The notes under the pieces are model-generated. The model worked only from the letters and a program-made list of their open reading frames with translations, made no database searches and had not been told where the DNA came from. The translations under genes and the position numbers were made by a program. DNA of 64,000 nucleotides from Physella acuta (taxonomy: Eukaryota > Mollusca > Gastropoda > Physidae): contig NW_026731638.1 in assembly GCF_028476545.1 (NCBI RefSeq), positions 898,501 through 962,500 of the forward strand. The letters are read 5' to 3'. Positions 28,376 through 44,477 of this stretch are shown here, in pieces. Numbering within the stretch: the first letter of the stretch is position 1; every line of letters starts with the position of its first letter.

Positions 28376-29640
28376 ATCTTCGTAAAAGTTCGAAATAATT
28401 ACTAAAATTTAGAAGTCACCTTCCTGTCACATTACTGGATTTAGCAGCAATGTATTTTACGTAATTAAAACAATAGATTACCTTTTAAATATAGATGTAC
28501 CGACAACATTTGTTTAAAATAAAATCTGTGTTTGTTTTTTTGTCCAGTCTTAGTAAGCTTAGCAATATAAAAAAAAAATCTGATACTTTAATACCCCAAC
28601 TAAGCGAAATGTTGTAAACATTTGCCTTTAAAGGCCGACTCGTCCAATGCCAATGCGCAACAGTGTAATACCTAAAAGGTGCGCAAAACAGTTTTCCATG
28701 CTATGGAAATTGTTCATCTTTTATATTTAACAATAAGTGAGTCAGTTCTAAAAACACCTTTAAACAAGTCAACTGAAGAGTAGCTCGGTTACGTATAGTC
28801 TTGAAGAAATCTTACACATATCACATAAGCAAACGTTCTCCTCCATATAACCAACCTCACCCCAACACATAACAAACACATACATCTATAATACCTAAAA
28901 CTATCCACTGCATAGACAAACACACTACTTTTAACAAACACACCTCTGTACTAAGCCATTACACTACTCCATAAAATCAACTCAACCTCCAAACAAAAAA
29001 CAAACCTCTAAAGTATCTAACACACTCTACTACACAACCAAACACACTTCCCCAACATAAGCAAACACACTCCCCCACATAAAAATCAACTTCTACTACA
29101 CAACCAAACACACTCCCCTACATAAGCATACACATTTCCCCCACATAAGCAAACACACTCCCCCATATAAAAAACACACTCTACTACACAACCAAACACA
29201 CTCCCCATTCATAAGCAAACACACTCCCCCACATAAAATACACACTCTACTACACGACCAAACACACTCCCCCACATACGCAAACACACTCCCCCACATA
29301 ACCAAACTCACCCCTACTCAAACTACAACATACCTCTGCCACCACACACTTTTGACCTCACTCGTTCAATAAAGCTATATATTTAACCACACATAAACCT
29401 AGCTCCTCTACACCATCCTAATAAATCACTCAGCTATAACTTTCACAAGCCCACACAATGATTATAATCCTATCCACTTAACAAGTCTTCTAGCCAAAGT
29501 CCCAGAACTAATTATCTGACTTAATTCATTAATCCAATCAGTTGATCTAACCCTTTCAATAAATCACCTTAACTTATCTATGAACCCAATGTCCTGATCT
29601 AATCCATTGACCCCATCCACTGACTTAATCCGCTAAACTA
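28122..29640. repeat. Left arm of long inverted repeat
   Basis: Reverse-complement match to 61140-63880: unique-looking stretch at 28380-28700 pairs with 63260-63600, then a minisatellite with 'aaacacactcccccacata' units (28840-29310), then 'aatccattgacc' units. Shorter than the right arm because the minisatellite has fewer units. No coding sequence seen. Confidence 0.8.
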
Positions 29641-29940
29641 GTTTGTTTGTATGTATGTTTAAAATTGAAAAACACAACAGTGACCTGCCCTATAAGTAGG
29701 CCATATCAGATAATGTGTATGTTGCATCTGTGAATGGATAAACTGTTTACTAATGGATGCAGTTTTTATTTATTTATGAACAAATGGATGACGTACTAAA
29801 TTCTTAATCCTGATATAATTGTGATTTCAGGATTTCTACAAGGTTGCTACAAATATATGGATATGGTAATAATATTTCAAAGGTGCATGTAAACGTTTTA
29901 CATTGATGGCAGTATTTCATATCTATAAAAAAATGGCTAC

Positions 29941-30385
29941 AGGACATTACCCCCCTGGATATTTCCCCCCCCCCCCCGGACATTTCCCCCCCCCCCCGTA
30001 TTTACCCCCCGGAGCAATTACCCCCCTGTCAATAACCCCCCCCCCCCCGGGGAATTACCCCCCCCCCCCCCTTCAAGTTAAAATCCTAACTCTAACTAGA
30101 ATTTTATACCTATATACTACTTTAATCCAAACCTTAAGAAAAAGACCAAAACCTAAGCATCCACCTTAGCCTAAAACTTCACACAAAACGAAAACCAAAG
30201 CTAGACACAACCCTAACCCTAACACTAGCTCTAACCCTAACCCTAACCCTAACCCTAACCCTAGCCCTAGCCCTAACCCTAAACCTAGCCCTAATCCTAA
30301 CCCTAACTCTAACCCTGTCAGGGGGGGGGGTAATGTCCTACTGGGCGGGGGGTAATTGACAGGGGGGTAATTGACAGGGGGGGGG
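29941..30385. mobile_element. C-rich foldback around telomere-like repeats
   Basis: GGACATTACCCCCC at 29942 is answered by GGGGGGTAATGTCC at 30325-30338, with further 'caattacccccctgtcaat' and 'taattgacagggggg' repeats in opposite orientation. Between them, 30205-30318 is degenerate (CCCTAA)n. The arms overlap a fused ORF that is only an artefact. Confidence 0.5.
30205..30318. repeat. Interstitial telomere-like (CCCTAA)n tract
   Basis: Consecutive ccctaa units with ccctag, acctag and ctctaa variants. TTAGGG is the usual molluscan telomere unit; here it is internal and degenerate. Confidence 0.85.
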
Positions 30386-30393
30386 TCAAAAAC

Positions 30394-31693
30394 CCGGTCA
30401 AAAACCCCCTGGACATAAACCCCCTGGACATAAACCCCCCGACATAAACCCCCTGGACAAAAACCCCCTGCGACATAAACCCCCTGGACAAAAACCCCCC
30501 GCGATATAAACCCCCTGGACAAAAACCCCCCGCGATATAAACCCCCTGGACAAAAACCCCCCAATTGAGGTTTATATAAGGAAAAACCAAAGATGACGAG
30601 AAACAAAATTAATATAAAAATACAAAACAAACATTAGGAAAAAAAAAATTATTTTTATTATAACTTTAAAAAGACAGATTGTGAGCGATGCCTCGCAAAT
30701 ACTCAATAATGGTGGACTCATTAAAATTTTTAACAACAGTTAAAATTCGAGAGCTGCTATCAATATATTTTTTTTTCTGTTTTGGTAAACAGTGACCTGA
30801 ATTAATCTGTTTACAATAAACCTCTTGGAGAGATTGTTCCTTTTTAATAAAGTCAATAAATTTCCAAATATTTGGGTGGCAACATCCCATATGCGACTGA
30901 AAACTTCTGTGCCAGCCTTCAACTGAGTTGTTTGTTTTTGGCATATGGTCTTCTGCACGTGTGTGCATGTTCCAAATGTCAAGTGGAAACATAGGTTGTC
31001 TTCGACCTCGACGTTGTGGTCTGCCAATATAGTAGTCCTCAAAGTAGTCTGCAATCGGCATTGCTTCTTGGGGGAAAATTTCCAATAATTTTTCAAAGGC
31101 ATAACTCATGTGTTCGATGGGAACAAAGGCCAACGCAGGTAGCATTCTGAGCTTGAGAGCAAATTCACTATCAACTTGGTAGAGTTGTTGAAGGCCAGAG
31201 TCCTGAATTTTTCTGTATATATTTTGGCTAAGATGGAAGAAACATCCTTTTACCTCACACTCTGGAAATACCCTTTCAACACTTTTTATCACAGCCATTT
31301 CAAAGTCAATCATAATAGAAATTGGTTGCAGGTTTGTGTTTAAGACCGTTAGCTGCTGTAAGAGTGCTGTGTATGTTTCCTGTGTAATGTAATTTTTTTT
31401 AAATTTCTTGGTTCACATCATCGTTATTTTTTCTTTTTTTTAAATTTCTTGGTTCACATCATCGTTATTTTTTCTTTATATAAACCTCAGTCCGGGGGTT
31501 ATTATCCGGGGGGTTTATATCGCGGGGGGTATTTGTCCAGGGGGTTTATGTCGCGGGGGGGTTTTTGTCCAGGGGGTTTATGTCGCGGGGGGTTTTTGTC
31601 CAGGGGGTTTATGTCGCGGGGGGTTTTTGTCCAGGGGGTTTATGTCGGGGGGTTTATGTCCAGGGGGTTTTTGTCCAGGGGGTTTTTGACCGG
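30394..31693 (-). mobile_element. MULE (Mutator-like) DNA transposon, internally deleted
   Basis: Terminal inverted repeats of about 200 bases begin CCGGTCAAAAACCCCCTGG and are built of tandem 'ccccctggacataaa' and 'ccccctggacaaaaa' units. They enclose a transposase fragment on the minus strand. The region between the fragment's 5' end and the right arm holds a direct duplication of about 41 bases (31397-31478). The DNA-binding N-terminus and first catalytic Asp are absent, so the copy is non-autonomous. Confidence 0.75.
30666..31392 (-). CDS. MULE transposase fragment
   Basis: Open for about 240 codons: I-S-I-M-I-D-F-E-M-A, F-P-E-C-E-V-K-G-C-F-F-H-L-S-Q-N-I-Y-R-K, M-P-K-T-N-N-S-V-E-G-W-H-R-S-F. 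This is the D-F-E-x-A ... G-C-x-F-H-x-x-Q ... N-N-x-x-E-G-W-H layout of MULE transposases, often joined to FLYWCH zinc fingers, which are missing here. No ATG near the open start; truncated at the N-terminus. Confidence 0.8.
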
Positions 31694-31719
31694 ACACCGA
31701 AGATCCAAGAAATATAGCA

Positions 31720-31830
31720 ATCCTTATAGTTAAATAACTCAGTTTTTAAAACCAAGGTCCCGGGTCTAAAATTACAAGATTGGTAACGCATTGATTAAGT
31801 CTTCTTAAAGTATTGCGTCATCTGATCTCT
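31720..31830. repeat. Short repeat shared with 12435-12545
   Basis: 'aaataactcagttttt.aaaacaagg...ggtaacgcattgat' occurs at both places. Here it directly follows the MULE right end. Confidence 0.5.
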
Positions 31831-32000
31831 AAGTGCAAATAGGCCAACAAATTCGTTTGATTACTTTGTAGTAAATAATAGCCAATACAATCATTTTTCA
31901 TATTTAAACGTGTATTTTGTTTATCTTTTAAAATCGGCACAGACAACTGAGAATCTATCAAACTTAAATTAATATAAATGTTATGTGCTTGTTTCTACAG

Positions 32001-36421
<4,421 letters not shown>

Positions 36422-36569
36422 CATACCAGCTAAAACTGCAAAAGCCTGCTTTGTTTACAAATGTGTCGTTATGGATGCTAAATCTTTCTGGCAAGGCCTC
36501 AGTTTGCTGTACAAAATATTACTACTTTTTATTTCCTAGCACAAAAGGAAGAATCTTGTATTCAAAGTT

Positions 36570-36760
36570 ATCTGTTATCTGACCAACAAACTTGTATTTA
36601 AATGTTATCTGTAGAGACCAACAAACTTGTATTTAATGTTATCTGTAGAGACCAACAAACTTCTATTTAATGTTATCTGTAATGACCAACAAACTTCTTT
36701 TAATGTTATCTGTAGAGACCAACAAATTTATGTTTAATGTTGTCTGTAGAGACCAACGAA
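36570..36760. repeat. Minisatellite, about 36-bp unit, five copies
   Basis: 'gttatctgtagagaccaacaaactt' recurs with small changes, downstream of the gene B stop. Confidence 0.85.
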
Positions 36761-36871
36761 AAATGGATTAATAAACACAGCGAGAACACCACAAAGGAAA
36801 CAAAAGTAAAATTAATAACGAATAACTATTTTCTTGTTAGTGATTTTTCTTTTCCTATATACATTTGTGTC

Positions 36872-36879
<8 letters not shown>

Positions 36880-36966
<87 letters not shown>

Positions 36967-37000
36967 ATATATACATATAAATATATATATATATATATAC

Positions 37001-37079
<79 letters not shown>

Positions 37080-37095
37080 AATATATATATATATA
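36880..37095. repeat. (TA)n microsatellite
   Basis: TA tract with ACATAAATA interruptions; hAT MITE 1 inserted at its right end. Confidence 0.95.
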
Positions 37096-37413
37096 CAGTG
37101 GCGTAGCGAGGTCGGGTGTCACCCGGTGCGGCACTTAATGGTGTCACCCCCCCAGAGGCATAGAGACCCTTCCCAGGGACAAACTTTCAAATTTTCGAAT
37201 TGCACCCCCCCCTCAAACTTTCGATTTCCACCCCCCCCCCCCCTCAAGTTTTCGATCGATTTGCACCCCCCCCCCCTCTCAAACTTTCGATTTGCACCCC
37301 CCCCCTCGAGTTTTTCTCTATATATTTTGCTATTTTTTGCCTTGGTGTCACCCCCCTAAATGGTGTCACCCGGTGCGGTCCGCACCCCCCGCCCCCCCCT
37401 CGCTACGCCCCTG
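37096..37413. mobile_element. hAT-type MITE 1 in a TA tract
   Basis: CAGTGGCGTAGCGAGG at the left, CTCGCTACGCCCCTG at the right, tatatata on both sides as the 8-bp duplication. The longest of the three clean copies. Confidence 0.85.
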
Positions 37414-37923
37414 TATATATATATATACGATCTGCATACCCACGCTTCGCCACTACAAAAAGCCTTTCTAGTAAAAAGTAATCGAAAAAAAATTCAAAAG
37501 GGGGGGGGGGAGAAGTGCCGTAGCGTGCGATTTGGCTATCTTATATGCGCACTGACCAACACCAACGAAATCTCCCCCGGATTTCCGCCCATTTGAGAGA
37601 TCCTGTCGCCAATCTCGACACAATTATTTTCTCAACGCTAACAAAGCCCAATTACATTATATGTATGAATGTGGAAGGAATAATGGTTACATTTTACCAG
37701 GTTTTGAAAAAAAAAAGATACTACAAATTTGCCACTGGGGGTATTTCACGGAGCAGAAGACAGGAAAAGGGCAATGTCAGACATTGCACCGAAACTTCCA
37801 CTTGCCAGTGGGAATGCAGGGGCCGCAACCAAATAAATTACACAATATTCCCCCTGCGTTCCATCTATTGTAGGTTATTATTACTATTGTATACGCGATT
37901 CTGACGATCACCAGTGGTCTCAC

Positions 37924-38180
37924 CAGTGGCGTAGCGAGGTCGGGTGTCACCCGGTGCGGCACTTAATGGTGTCACCCCCAGAGGCGTAGTTACCCTTCCC
38001 GGGGACAAATTTTCGATTTGCACCCCCCCTCCCCCTCAAACTTTCGATTTGCACCCCCACCCCCTCAAGTTTTTCTCTATACATTTTGCTATTTTTTGCC
38101 TTGGTGTCACCCCCCCCCCTAAATGGTGTCGCCCGGTGCGTTCCGCCCCCCCGCCCCCCCCCCCCCTCACTACGTCCATG
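37924..38180. mobile_element. hAT-type MITE 1 with perfect 8-bp target duplication
   Basis: Starts CAGTGGCGTAGCGAGG and ends CTCACTACGTCCATG; ggtctcac flanks both sides (37916-37923 and 38181-38188). Confidence 0.9.
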
Positions 38181-38315
38181 GGTCTCACATAATCTTTCTC
38201 GAATATTCGTATATAAAAAACGGGGGAATGGTAACTCGGAAAATAGACATGGTTTTTAATTAAATTTTTTTAGTACTTACACTTTTTAAAATAGAATAGA
38301 ATCTAGTAGAAAAAT

Positions 38316-38505
38316 GAATTTCACCTGTTTCTGTGACCACGACATATGAAGGTATAGTATGGTCAGCACTATGCCAGCCGCCTATACTTTCCCAAACGTT
38401 ATAAAAAGTTCCCATAAGAGTTGGGTGAACTCAGGGAAGGTCTACTGACTTGAACCCGGATTCGAACTCGAGACTTACGGTTTAGCTGGCTAGCTCTCTA
38501 CCTTC
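38316..38505 (-). mobile_element. tRNA-SINE (SINE-1), partial
   Basis: Body with 'tatagtatggtcagcactatgccagccgcc' and box B 'gattcgaactcgagac'; the extreme tRNA 5' end is missing. Confidence 0.7.
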
Positions 38506-38515
38506 CCAGTTGATA

Positions 38516-38640
38516 TAAGCCGGATGTTAATAATGAACCTCTGCTAATTTGATACTGTAATTCAATGCGAGCTCATGGCTTTATGTCACGTGATCTTAAA
38601 CCCGGAAGTCCTCTTTGGACTTACCTTATAGTTTATTTTC
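38516..38640 (+). repeat. Family-associated upstream block (copy near C)
   Basis: 'ataagccggatgtta...gtcacgtgat...aacccggaagt' matches the blocks near Z, A and D. Confidence 0.5.
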
Positions 38641-38851
38641 AAAACATTTTGTAGTGTTTGTTTTTAGACAGTAGAATGTAGCCTAAATATTTTCAGAAAC
38701 CATTCACCTGTACATTCCACGGGTTTACCATTCGAAACACAAGCAGACACAAACACACAAACACATTTACAATAAGATATCCTGTATGATGTAATTAAAT
38801 GTTAAGGAACAATTGCATGGTTGGCTGAACACAGTTCACTGTTTACGTTAC

Positions 38852-38885
38852 TATAAATAGATCGACCGGGAAACCCCATCAAGGT
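38852..38885 (+). promoter_or_regulatory. Predicted core promoter of gene C (TATA box)
   Basis: TATAAATAG at 38852 followed by 'CCGGGAAA...AAGGTATTTCTAG' and 'GATGTGTTTTGGTTTTC', which aligns with the same segment after the Z and A TATA boxes. This is strong evidence that a family member once began here. Confidence 0.5.
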
Positions 38886-39443
38886 ATTTCTAGGCGACGC
38901 GACGTCCGACATATTTGTTTATTTTGTCAGCAGGTAGGATGTGTTTTGGTTTTCGTCGTGTCAGATTGAAGAGTCTATTGTTGTATAATATTTATGGCTG
39001 TGATTAGAAATATTTTTAAGAAAAAAATTGTGCATATAATTTGGCAAATAAATACTGTGATAATCAACTGTGCAGTACATGTACTAAATTATCAAACAAC
39101 CTGCAGATTTGATTTTTTTTTTACGTTTTCTTATTCTTTTTCTAAAGCTAGAAAACTTTATTAGCTGATATTAAATAAATAACACCACGATTCTTATGAT
39201 GTTTAGTTGTGAAAACGTGTGTTAATAAGATGTAACAAAATATGCATTAATTTGAGATTGTTTAATCTAGGTCTAATGAGAATCTGTTAGGGATCTTACA
39301 CATATTATTTATCATCAGTGAGGTAGGTAGAGGTTATTAAAGGTAGGGGGTAAAATCCCCCACTATGGAACCTATTAAAAACCTATTAAAAATTTTAAAT
39401 AACGAAATTCCACAGGCAAATTTCCTAAATTTAAATTATGTAA

Positions 39444-39449
<6 letters not shown>

Positions 39450-39515
<66 letters not shown>
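39450..39515. repeat. (TA)n microsatellite
   Basis: TA tract between the gene C promoter and its tail exon. Confidence 0.95.
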
Positions 39516-39518
<3 letters not shown>

Positions 39519-40320
39519 TGGAGAGTAGTGGAGACTGGTGCTGGTGACAGTGCTCAGTAAAAGACATTCATCATAAGCGCTGGAGTTGGCTTGTTATAAT
39601 ACCTTCTATTTTTGTGCTGTATCTGTTGTCTCTAGGAAAGTGTCCACAAAAAGCTTGAAAACATGGCGTTTACTTTCTACTGAAACAGAATTCAATTAAC
39701 ACTAAGCACAAGGTCTTCACGTCTCGAAAATTTCTCCTTTCAACGTCCTTACTAAAACAAATACAGCTCGGCCGAGTTCCATAAAGAGAAAAAATTTCCT
39801 CTAAACATTCTAAATCCCCTTCTCCTATCTTCATATATATCCGTATCCTAATACCAAGTTACCAAAGCATGTCCACACACACCTCGTGTCCTTAACCCTC
39901 CCCCCATCCCCCCGTCTATACACCAGTCACCCTCGCATCTACGTGATTCATGCCTGCTCTTCCATCTGTCCGTTACACCCACCCTGACATTCTGAATCTA
40001 AATCATAATTCTCCAATGAAATATTGCGCCGTGTCAAAGCTTCAAGTCTTCCTGATTCTCACTCTACCTAAAATTGTCGTCCCCCCCCCCCTCCCCCTCC
40101 CGTGATCAGATTGTTATATTAAACCTATCGCTTTCATGATTTTTTTCTCATGTTTCGAATTAATTGCAGAAATAGTACTTATAATGACTGTTACATATTT
40201 TGTGAACAGTATTTATATATATAAATAATTTGTGTTAATATGGAGACATTAGAGTTGATTACAAAAAAATATTTACAAATTTCATTATGCCTAACTAATC
40301 TCATATTTATTCTTCCGCAG

Positions 40321-40952
40321 CCACCAATAACACTATGGGATACTTAACGACTTATTTAACAACTTTACCTCCATCCCCTAATTTAACTTCAACACCACCA
40401 ACGTACTTCCAAACTACACACCTAACGACATTTTTGACAACTGAATCTCCAAAAACTGCACCCTCTTTGCCAACAACACTGCCTGCATTTTACACATCTA
40501 ACCACGACACGTTTACAACGTTGATGGTCTGCATAACAGTCATACCATTTGTTGCTGTCGTTATCATATCTTCACTGGCTGTCTATTGCTGTTATCACAA
40601 GAAAAAACTAAAGGCGCTTAAACGAGAAAATGAAGCCATGCGTAACGGTAGAGTTGGCGTCACGCCTCAGTCAACACCAGGTGTCACCACAAGACATGAG
40701 CGAGATGACGCGTCTTTCACAAACCTGAACCCTCTGTTTTACCCAAGAAACAATACACCGATCACCCAGCCAAATGATAAAGAATCGAGCCATGCCCCTA
40801 CAGAACAACCACCGCCTTATTCAAGTCTATTTCAGTCAGGGGTCGAACCGCCACCATACACGGCATGCGCAGCAAACAATGCATGCTATAGCAATGTGTC
40901 TACAGATTATCCGCAAAAAAGCAGCGACGAAAACATATGCAACAGATTCTAA
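40321..40952 (+). CDS. Gene C: stalk, TM helix and PPxY tail exon
   Basis: Acceptor TATTCTTCCGCAG, phase 1. Long Thr/Pro mucin-like stalk (L-T-T-Y-L-T-T-L-P-P), TM around TTLMVCITVIPFVAVVIISSL, then Y-C-C-Y-H-K-K-K-L-K-A-L-K-R-E-N-E-A-M-R. Tail: N-N-T-P-I-T-Q-P, PPPYSSL-x9-YTAC; the second motif lacks the Leu. The frame stops six bases before the family donor at 40957, whereas one-frame-shifted reading runs into it, suggesting an indel late in the exon. No Ig exon or signal exon was found between the promoter and this exon, so C may be a remnant or an alternative tail for B. Confidence 0.65.
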
Positions 40953-41333
40953 CACAGGTTTGTATGGAATTAAAATGCATGTCTGTTTAGAGTGGTGCTT
41001 ATACCTGATAGATAGCAAGATAGATTTGATGACAGACTTGCACGGAGACTTGCGGACAGACGGACGGACAGATAGACAGGCGGATGGACGGACGGACAGA
41101 TTTATAGACAGACGGACAGGCATACATATAGACTAACACACAGACGAATAGACAGACGGACGGACGGACAAAAAGACAAGATGGATGACTGACTGACTGA
41201 AATACATGGACTGATAGGATGAAAACATAAACGGTTGATTTATTGAACAACACTGTTTAAAAATAAGTTCCCATTACTTCAGATTTACTTTTGTGCTTGC
41301 TTTGTTAATTGACCATTACGTTTATTTTTTCAG

Positions 41334-41420
41334 TATGACTTACTATTTGAAACTCCACTGCTATTTTACTGCGGTCAACAGCAGATTCAATGTACTGGAT
41401 ATTATACAGAGAGTTGCAAT
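41334..41420 (+). other. Gene C last exon, probably noncoding
   Basis: Acceptor TTATTTTTTCAG, then TATGACTTACTATTTGAAAC, aligning with the small terminal exons of A, B and D. With the stop already reached in the tail exon it would be 3'UTR. A possible AATAAA lies near 42080. Confidence 0.4.
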
Positions 41421-41639
41421 ACAAGTAGTATGAACTACTGATATTAATGGATGAGAATCAGGCCCAATCGGTCTAATAATAGTCGAAAAGTCAACATTAT
41501 TTTAATAACACATAACAAAATCACATTATTCTTATTATTAAATTTTTGTATTAACTATTATACATTTAAAATGTAGAAAGTATTGATCTAAATTGTACTT
41601 TTAAATTTGGTGCATTGCAAGAATACATGATACTTGCAC

Positions 41640-41740
41640 GACCTATAATGCACTGCAGTACAACAATACACACACATCGGCGTATACACAGACACACACA
41701 CACATACACACACACACACTAATACACAAGTACGCCAATC
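41640..41740. repeat. (CA)n-rich microsatellite
   Basis: Interrupted CA dinucleotides. Confidence 0.85.
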
Positions 41741-41749
41741 CACAAACAC

Positions 41750-43530
41750 GCATATGCAAAGCGCTACCACACAAATACACCCAAACATCTGAATTCCCAT
41801 ACATTCCATCTTTTAAACAATAGCATACGTACAACTTTGTGCCCAATTACATTCATAAAATAATGAAGCTTTATTTTATTGGTGCTATTCTGAGACAGTG
41901 TCGACTATTTCTAAAATACTGCTGTAACTTATATGGATTTTGCAATCTTCAATCTAAGGCGTTCTGTTAAATCCTAGACAGTCTAAATTTGACCAAACGA
42001 CGTGTCCACATTATGGCTGGATATACATTTAAATATGTTTTGTATAATATGTTGACGATTTGTTTTCTTTAATATTGTAATAAACCAATAACTTACCTTT
42101 ATTTTGGAGTTTTATTGAATTTTTTTCCGTTGAAATATTCTATTTATTGCGTGAGTTTTATTGGTTATTGGGACACGTCAATGAAAAAATACGCACACTT
42201 GACTTGAATTGAGGTAATTGAAAACGTTTTTATACAACCTTACTTACACAGAACAACATAAATACACGATTGGCTTATACAAAAATAACTCAAAGATCTG
42301 CCAACAAAACTGTATAGTTATGAAACAACTATTTGATAATAACAGTTACTTGAAGTATTAAGGTTTTAAGAACGTATTTTTGTATGTCTTCAATGTAAAA
42401 TATGCTAACATTGTAATATAAAAGATGCAGTAGATTAAACGATATGGTATAACACTCGACTTCTAACCCGGATTTCGAATTTAGTTAGCTGTTTTTGAGT
42501 CCGCTCAGCTCTAATGGGTACCTGATTTATATTATGGAAAGTAAAAGTTCCGGAGCTCATTGCAGACCTCATCACAACTTCATAAACCACGGTGAAGATA
42601 CAGACGAACTATACTACATCACCTTTATGAACCGCCTGGTCACTTAGGAACTTGTCTTAGTTTTAAACTTCCTAGCAATGCTTCTGATGCTTATTTTATT
42701 TGCTTCCTGACATTTAAGAAGCCATTGGATGAGTTTAGATGTTCTGAATAGATCTGTCGCTAAACTGCATTGAAGCGATTTTTATAGGGGAAGTGAAGTA
42801 AAGTGCACTCGTTTCTGTGACCTCGGCGTATGAAGAGATAGTGTGGTCAGCACTATGCCCAGCCGCCTTTACTCTCCCTAACGTGAGTTAGGTACCCATC
42901 AGAGTTAGGTGGACTCAGGGACGGTCTACTGACTTGAACCCGGATTCGTACCCGAGACTAACGGGTTAGCAGTCTAGCTCTCTTCTTAATTAATAATCAT
43001 TTTTTGTTTACTTATATATCTATGTTAAGGTAACTAAAAGGAAAATATTTGCATGGATCTGGGACTCTTCTAAAAATAATGTTGCCATAGTAACAGCTGC
43101 CGTCTTAAAAAAAACAACAAAATAAACAACAAAAAACAGCCTTTTGTGAAAGTCCCAAGATTAAACAATTAACATATATTGATCACATAATCATTGATCA
43201 TTCTTTTACTAACTCTAATAAAGCCAACTGGCTTTTTTTTATAACAGAAAAACTCTCTAACATTTATTTTCGTATTTTCCTGTCACTAATCGATAACCCG
43301 TATCAATTTAGACTGCTGCACTCTGACATATCGATTATTATTTTGTTCTAGTAATGACCTATTCACTTCGATCTAAAATAGGACGCGCTATCAAATTGCA
43401 AGCTACACACAAGTCTACATTATATTGATCTAACTATGTGTAAAACTTACTGAATACGCTGTTTATATTTCAAGCTGTAAACAACCTTAATTTAAGACTT
43501 CAAAATTACATTGTTTTATGCTATCAACAT
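41750..43530. other. Intergenic stretch between C and D
   Basis: Apart from two SINE-1 copies (42430-42640 in plus orientation, decayed; 42788-42985 minus) I see no gene or RNA here. Confidence 0.45.
42788..42985 (-). mobile_element. tRNA-SINE (SINE-1), head-truncated
   Basis: Body and box B present ('acccggattcgtacccgagac'), but the sequence ends at 'agctctct' without the GGGACGG start. Confidence 0.75.
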
Positions 43531-43531
43531 T

Positions 43532-43969
43532 GGAGGTAATCCATAAATGGCGTCACGCTTTTTTGACGATTTTAACCCTCCCTCCACTCAGTCACACATC
43601 GTCACTAGAAGCCTGACCCCAAAAATGACGTCACACCTCAGCCTATAACCCCCCTCAAAATTGCTGTTGAATTTTTCTTAAAATCGATATTTTTTTTCTA
43701 AAATCTTGTCTGAACTCTGTCAAGTTAGAGTATTTTAATCAATTTATATTACAATTTATTAAAACAGTTTTCTAAAACGCGAATTACGAACTAAACAAAA
43801 TTCGTTTATCTAACATTTCTTTATTAAAATGCCAAAGTGTGACGTCACACCATCTAAACACCCCCCCCCCCCCCCCCTGCCACACACACACCCACTCCTC
43901 ATAGCAAACCGTCACAAAATTACGGACCCTTGCCTCCTTAATAATGTGACTTTATTTATGGACGCCCCC
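43532..43969. mobile_element. MITE 4 copy
   Basis: 'ggtaatccataaatggcgtca' at the left, 'gtgactttatttatggacgcccc' at the right, same interior as 26303-26729. Confidence 0.65.
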
Positions 43970-43994
43970 ATTGGCAACATCACTCTTTGTGTTT

Positions 43995-44240
43995 ATTTAA
44001 GCCGGATGTTACAGATGAACTAGTTCTAAACCTGATGATGTAATCCAATTCAAGTCAGTCACCCTAAGCCACGTGAACTACGACTAGGAAGTATCGCTTG
44101 CCGGTCACCTTAATTTACTTCACTACACGTTCCGTATTGTTTGGGTTTTATACAAGCAGAATGTAACACGTGTAACGAATCGTTTGTCCGTGATTGAGGT
44201 ATATGAATTACAGACGCAAACTTGTCGACGAACACATACA
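43995..44240 (+). repeat. Family-associated upstream block (copy near D)
   Basis: 'ttaagccggatgttacag...cctaagccacgtgaac...aggaagtatcgctt', then the MITE 2 insertion site as in the Z block. Confidence 0.55.
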
Positions 44241-44252
44241 CGCATTAATAAC

Positions 44253-44445
44253 CAGTGTTTCTTCCAGACTTTTTTCTCCGGAGGTGCCCTTGATATTTTC
44301 GGGGGTGGGGGGGGGGGGGGGCGGACACTGGTAAAAATATATGTATTCTATATGAATTCCATTTCGTTCGGGGGAGGGGGGGGGGGCGGTAGACTTTTTT
44401 TCGGGGGAGGGGGGGGGGGCGAAGAGATGCCTGGAAGAAACTCTG
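44253..44445. mobile_element. hAT-type MITE 2
   Basis: CAGTGTTTCTTCCAGAC at the left, GCCTGGAAGAAACTCTG at the right; flanks ttaataac and tgaataaa agree at 6 of 8 bases. G-rich interior. Confidence 0.7.
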
Positions 44446-44468
44446 TGAATAAAGTACCCTGTATGTTT

Positions 44469-44477
44469 TATAAAATA
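44469..44477 (+). promoter_or_regulatory. Possible TATA box of gene D
   Basis: TATAAAATA about 1.0 kb before the signal exon, at a distance like that in Z and A. The downstream flank is only weakly similar, so this is tentative. Confidence 0.3.

Noticed and set aside
28840-29310. CRISPR-like regularly spaced repeats
   Set aside because: Contiguous minisatellite without unique spacers, in eukaryotic context.
30166-30630. 154-codon ORF on the minus strand ending in G-L-G-L repeats
   Set aside because: Spans telomere-like repeats and MULE arm units; no independent support.
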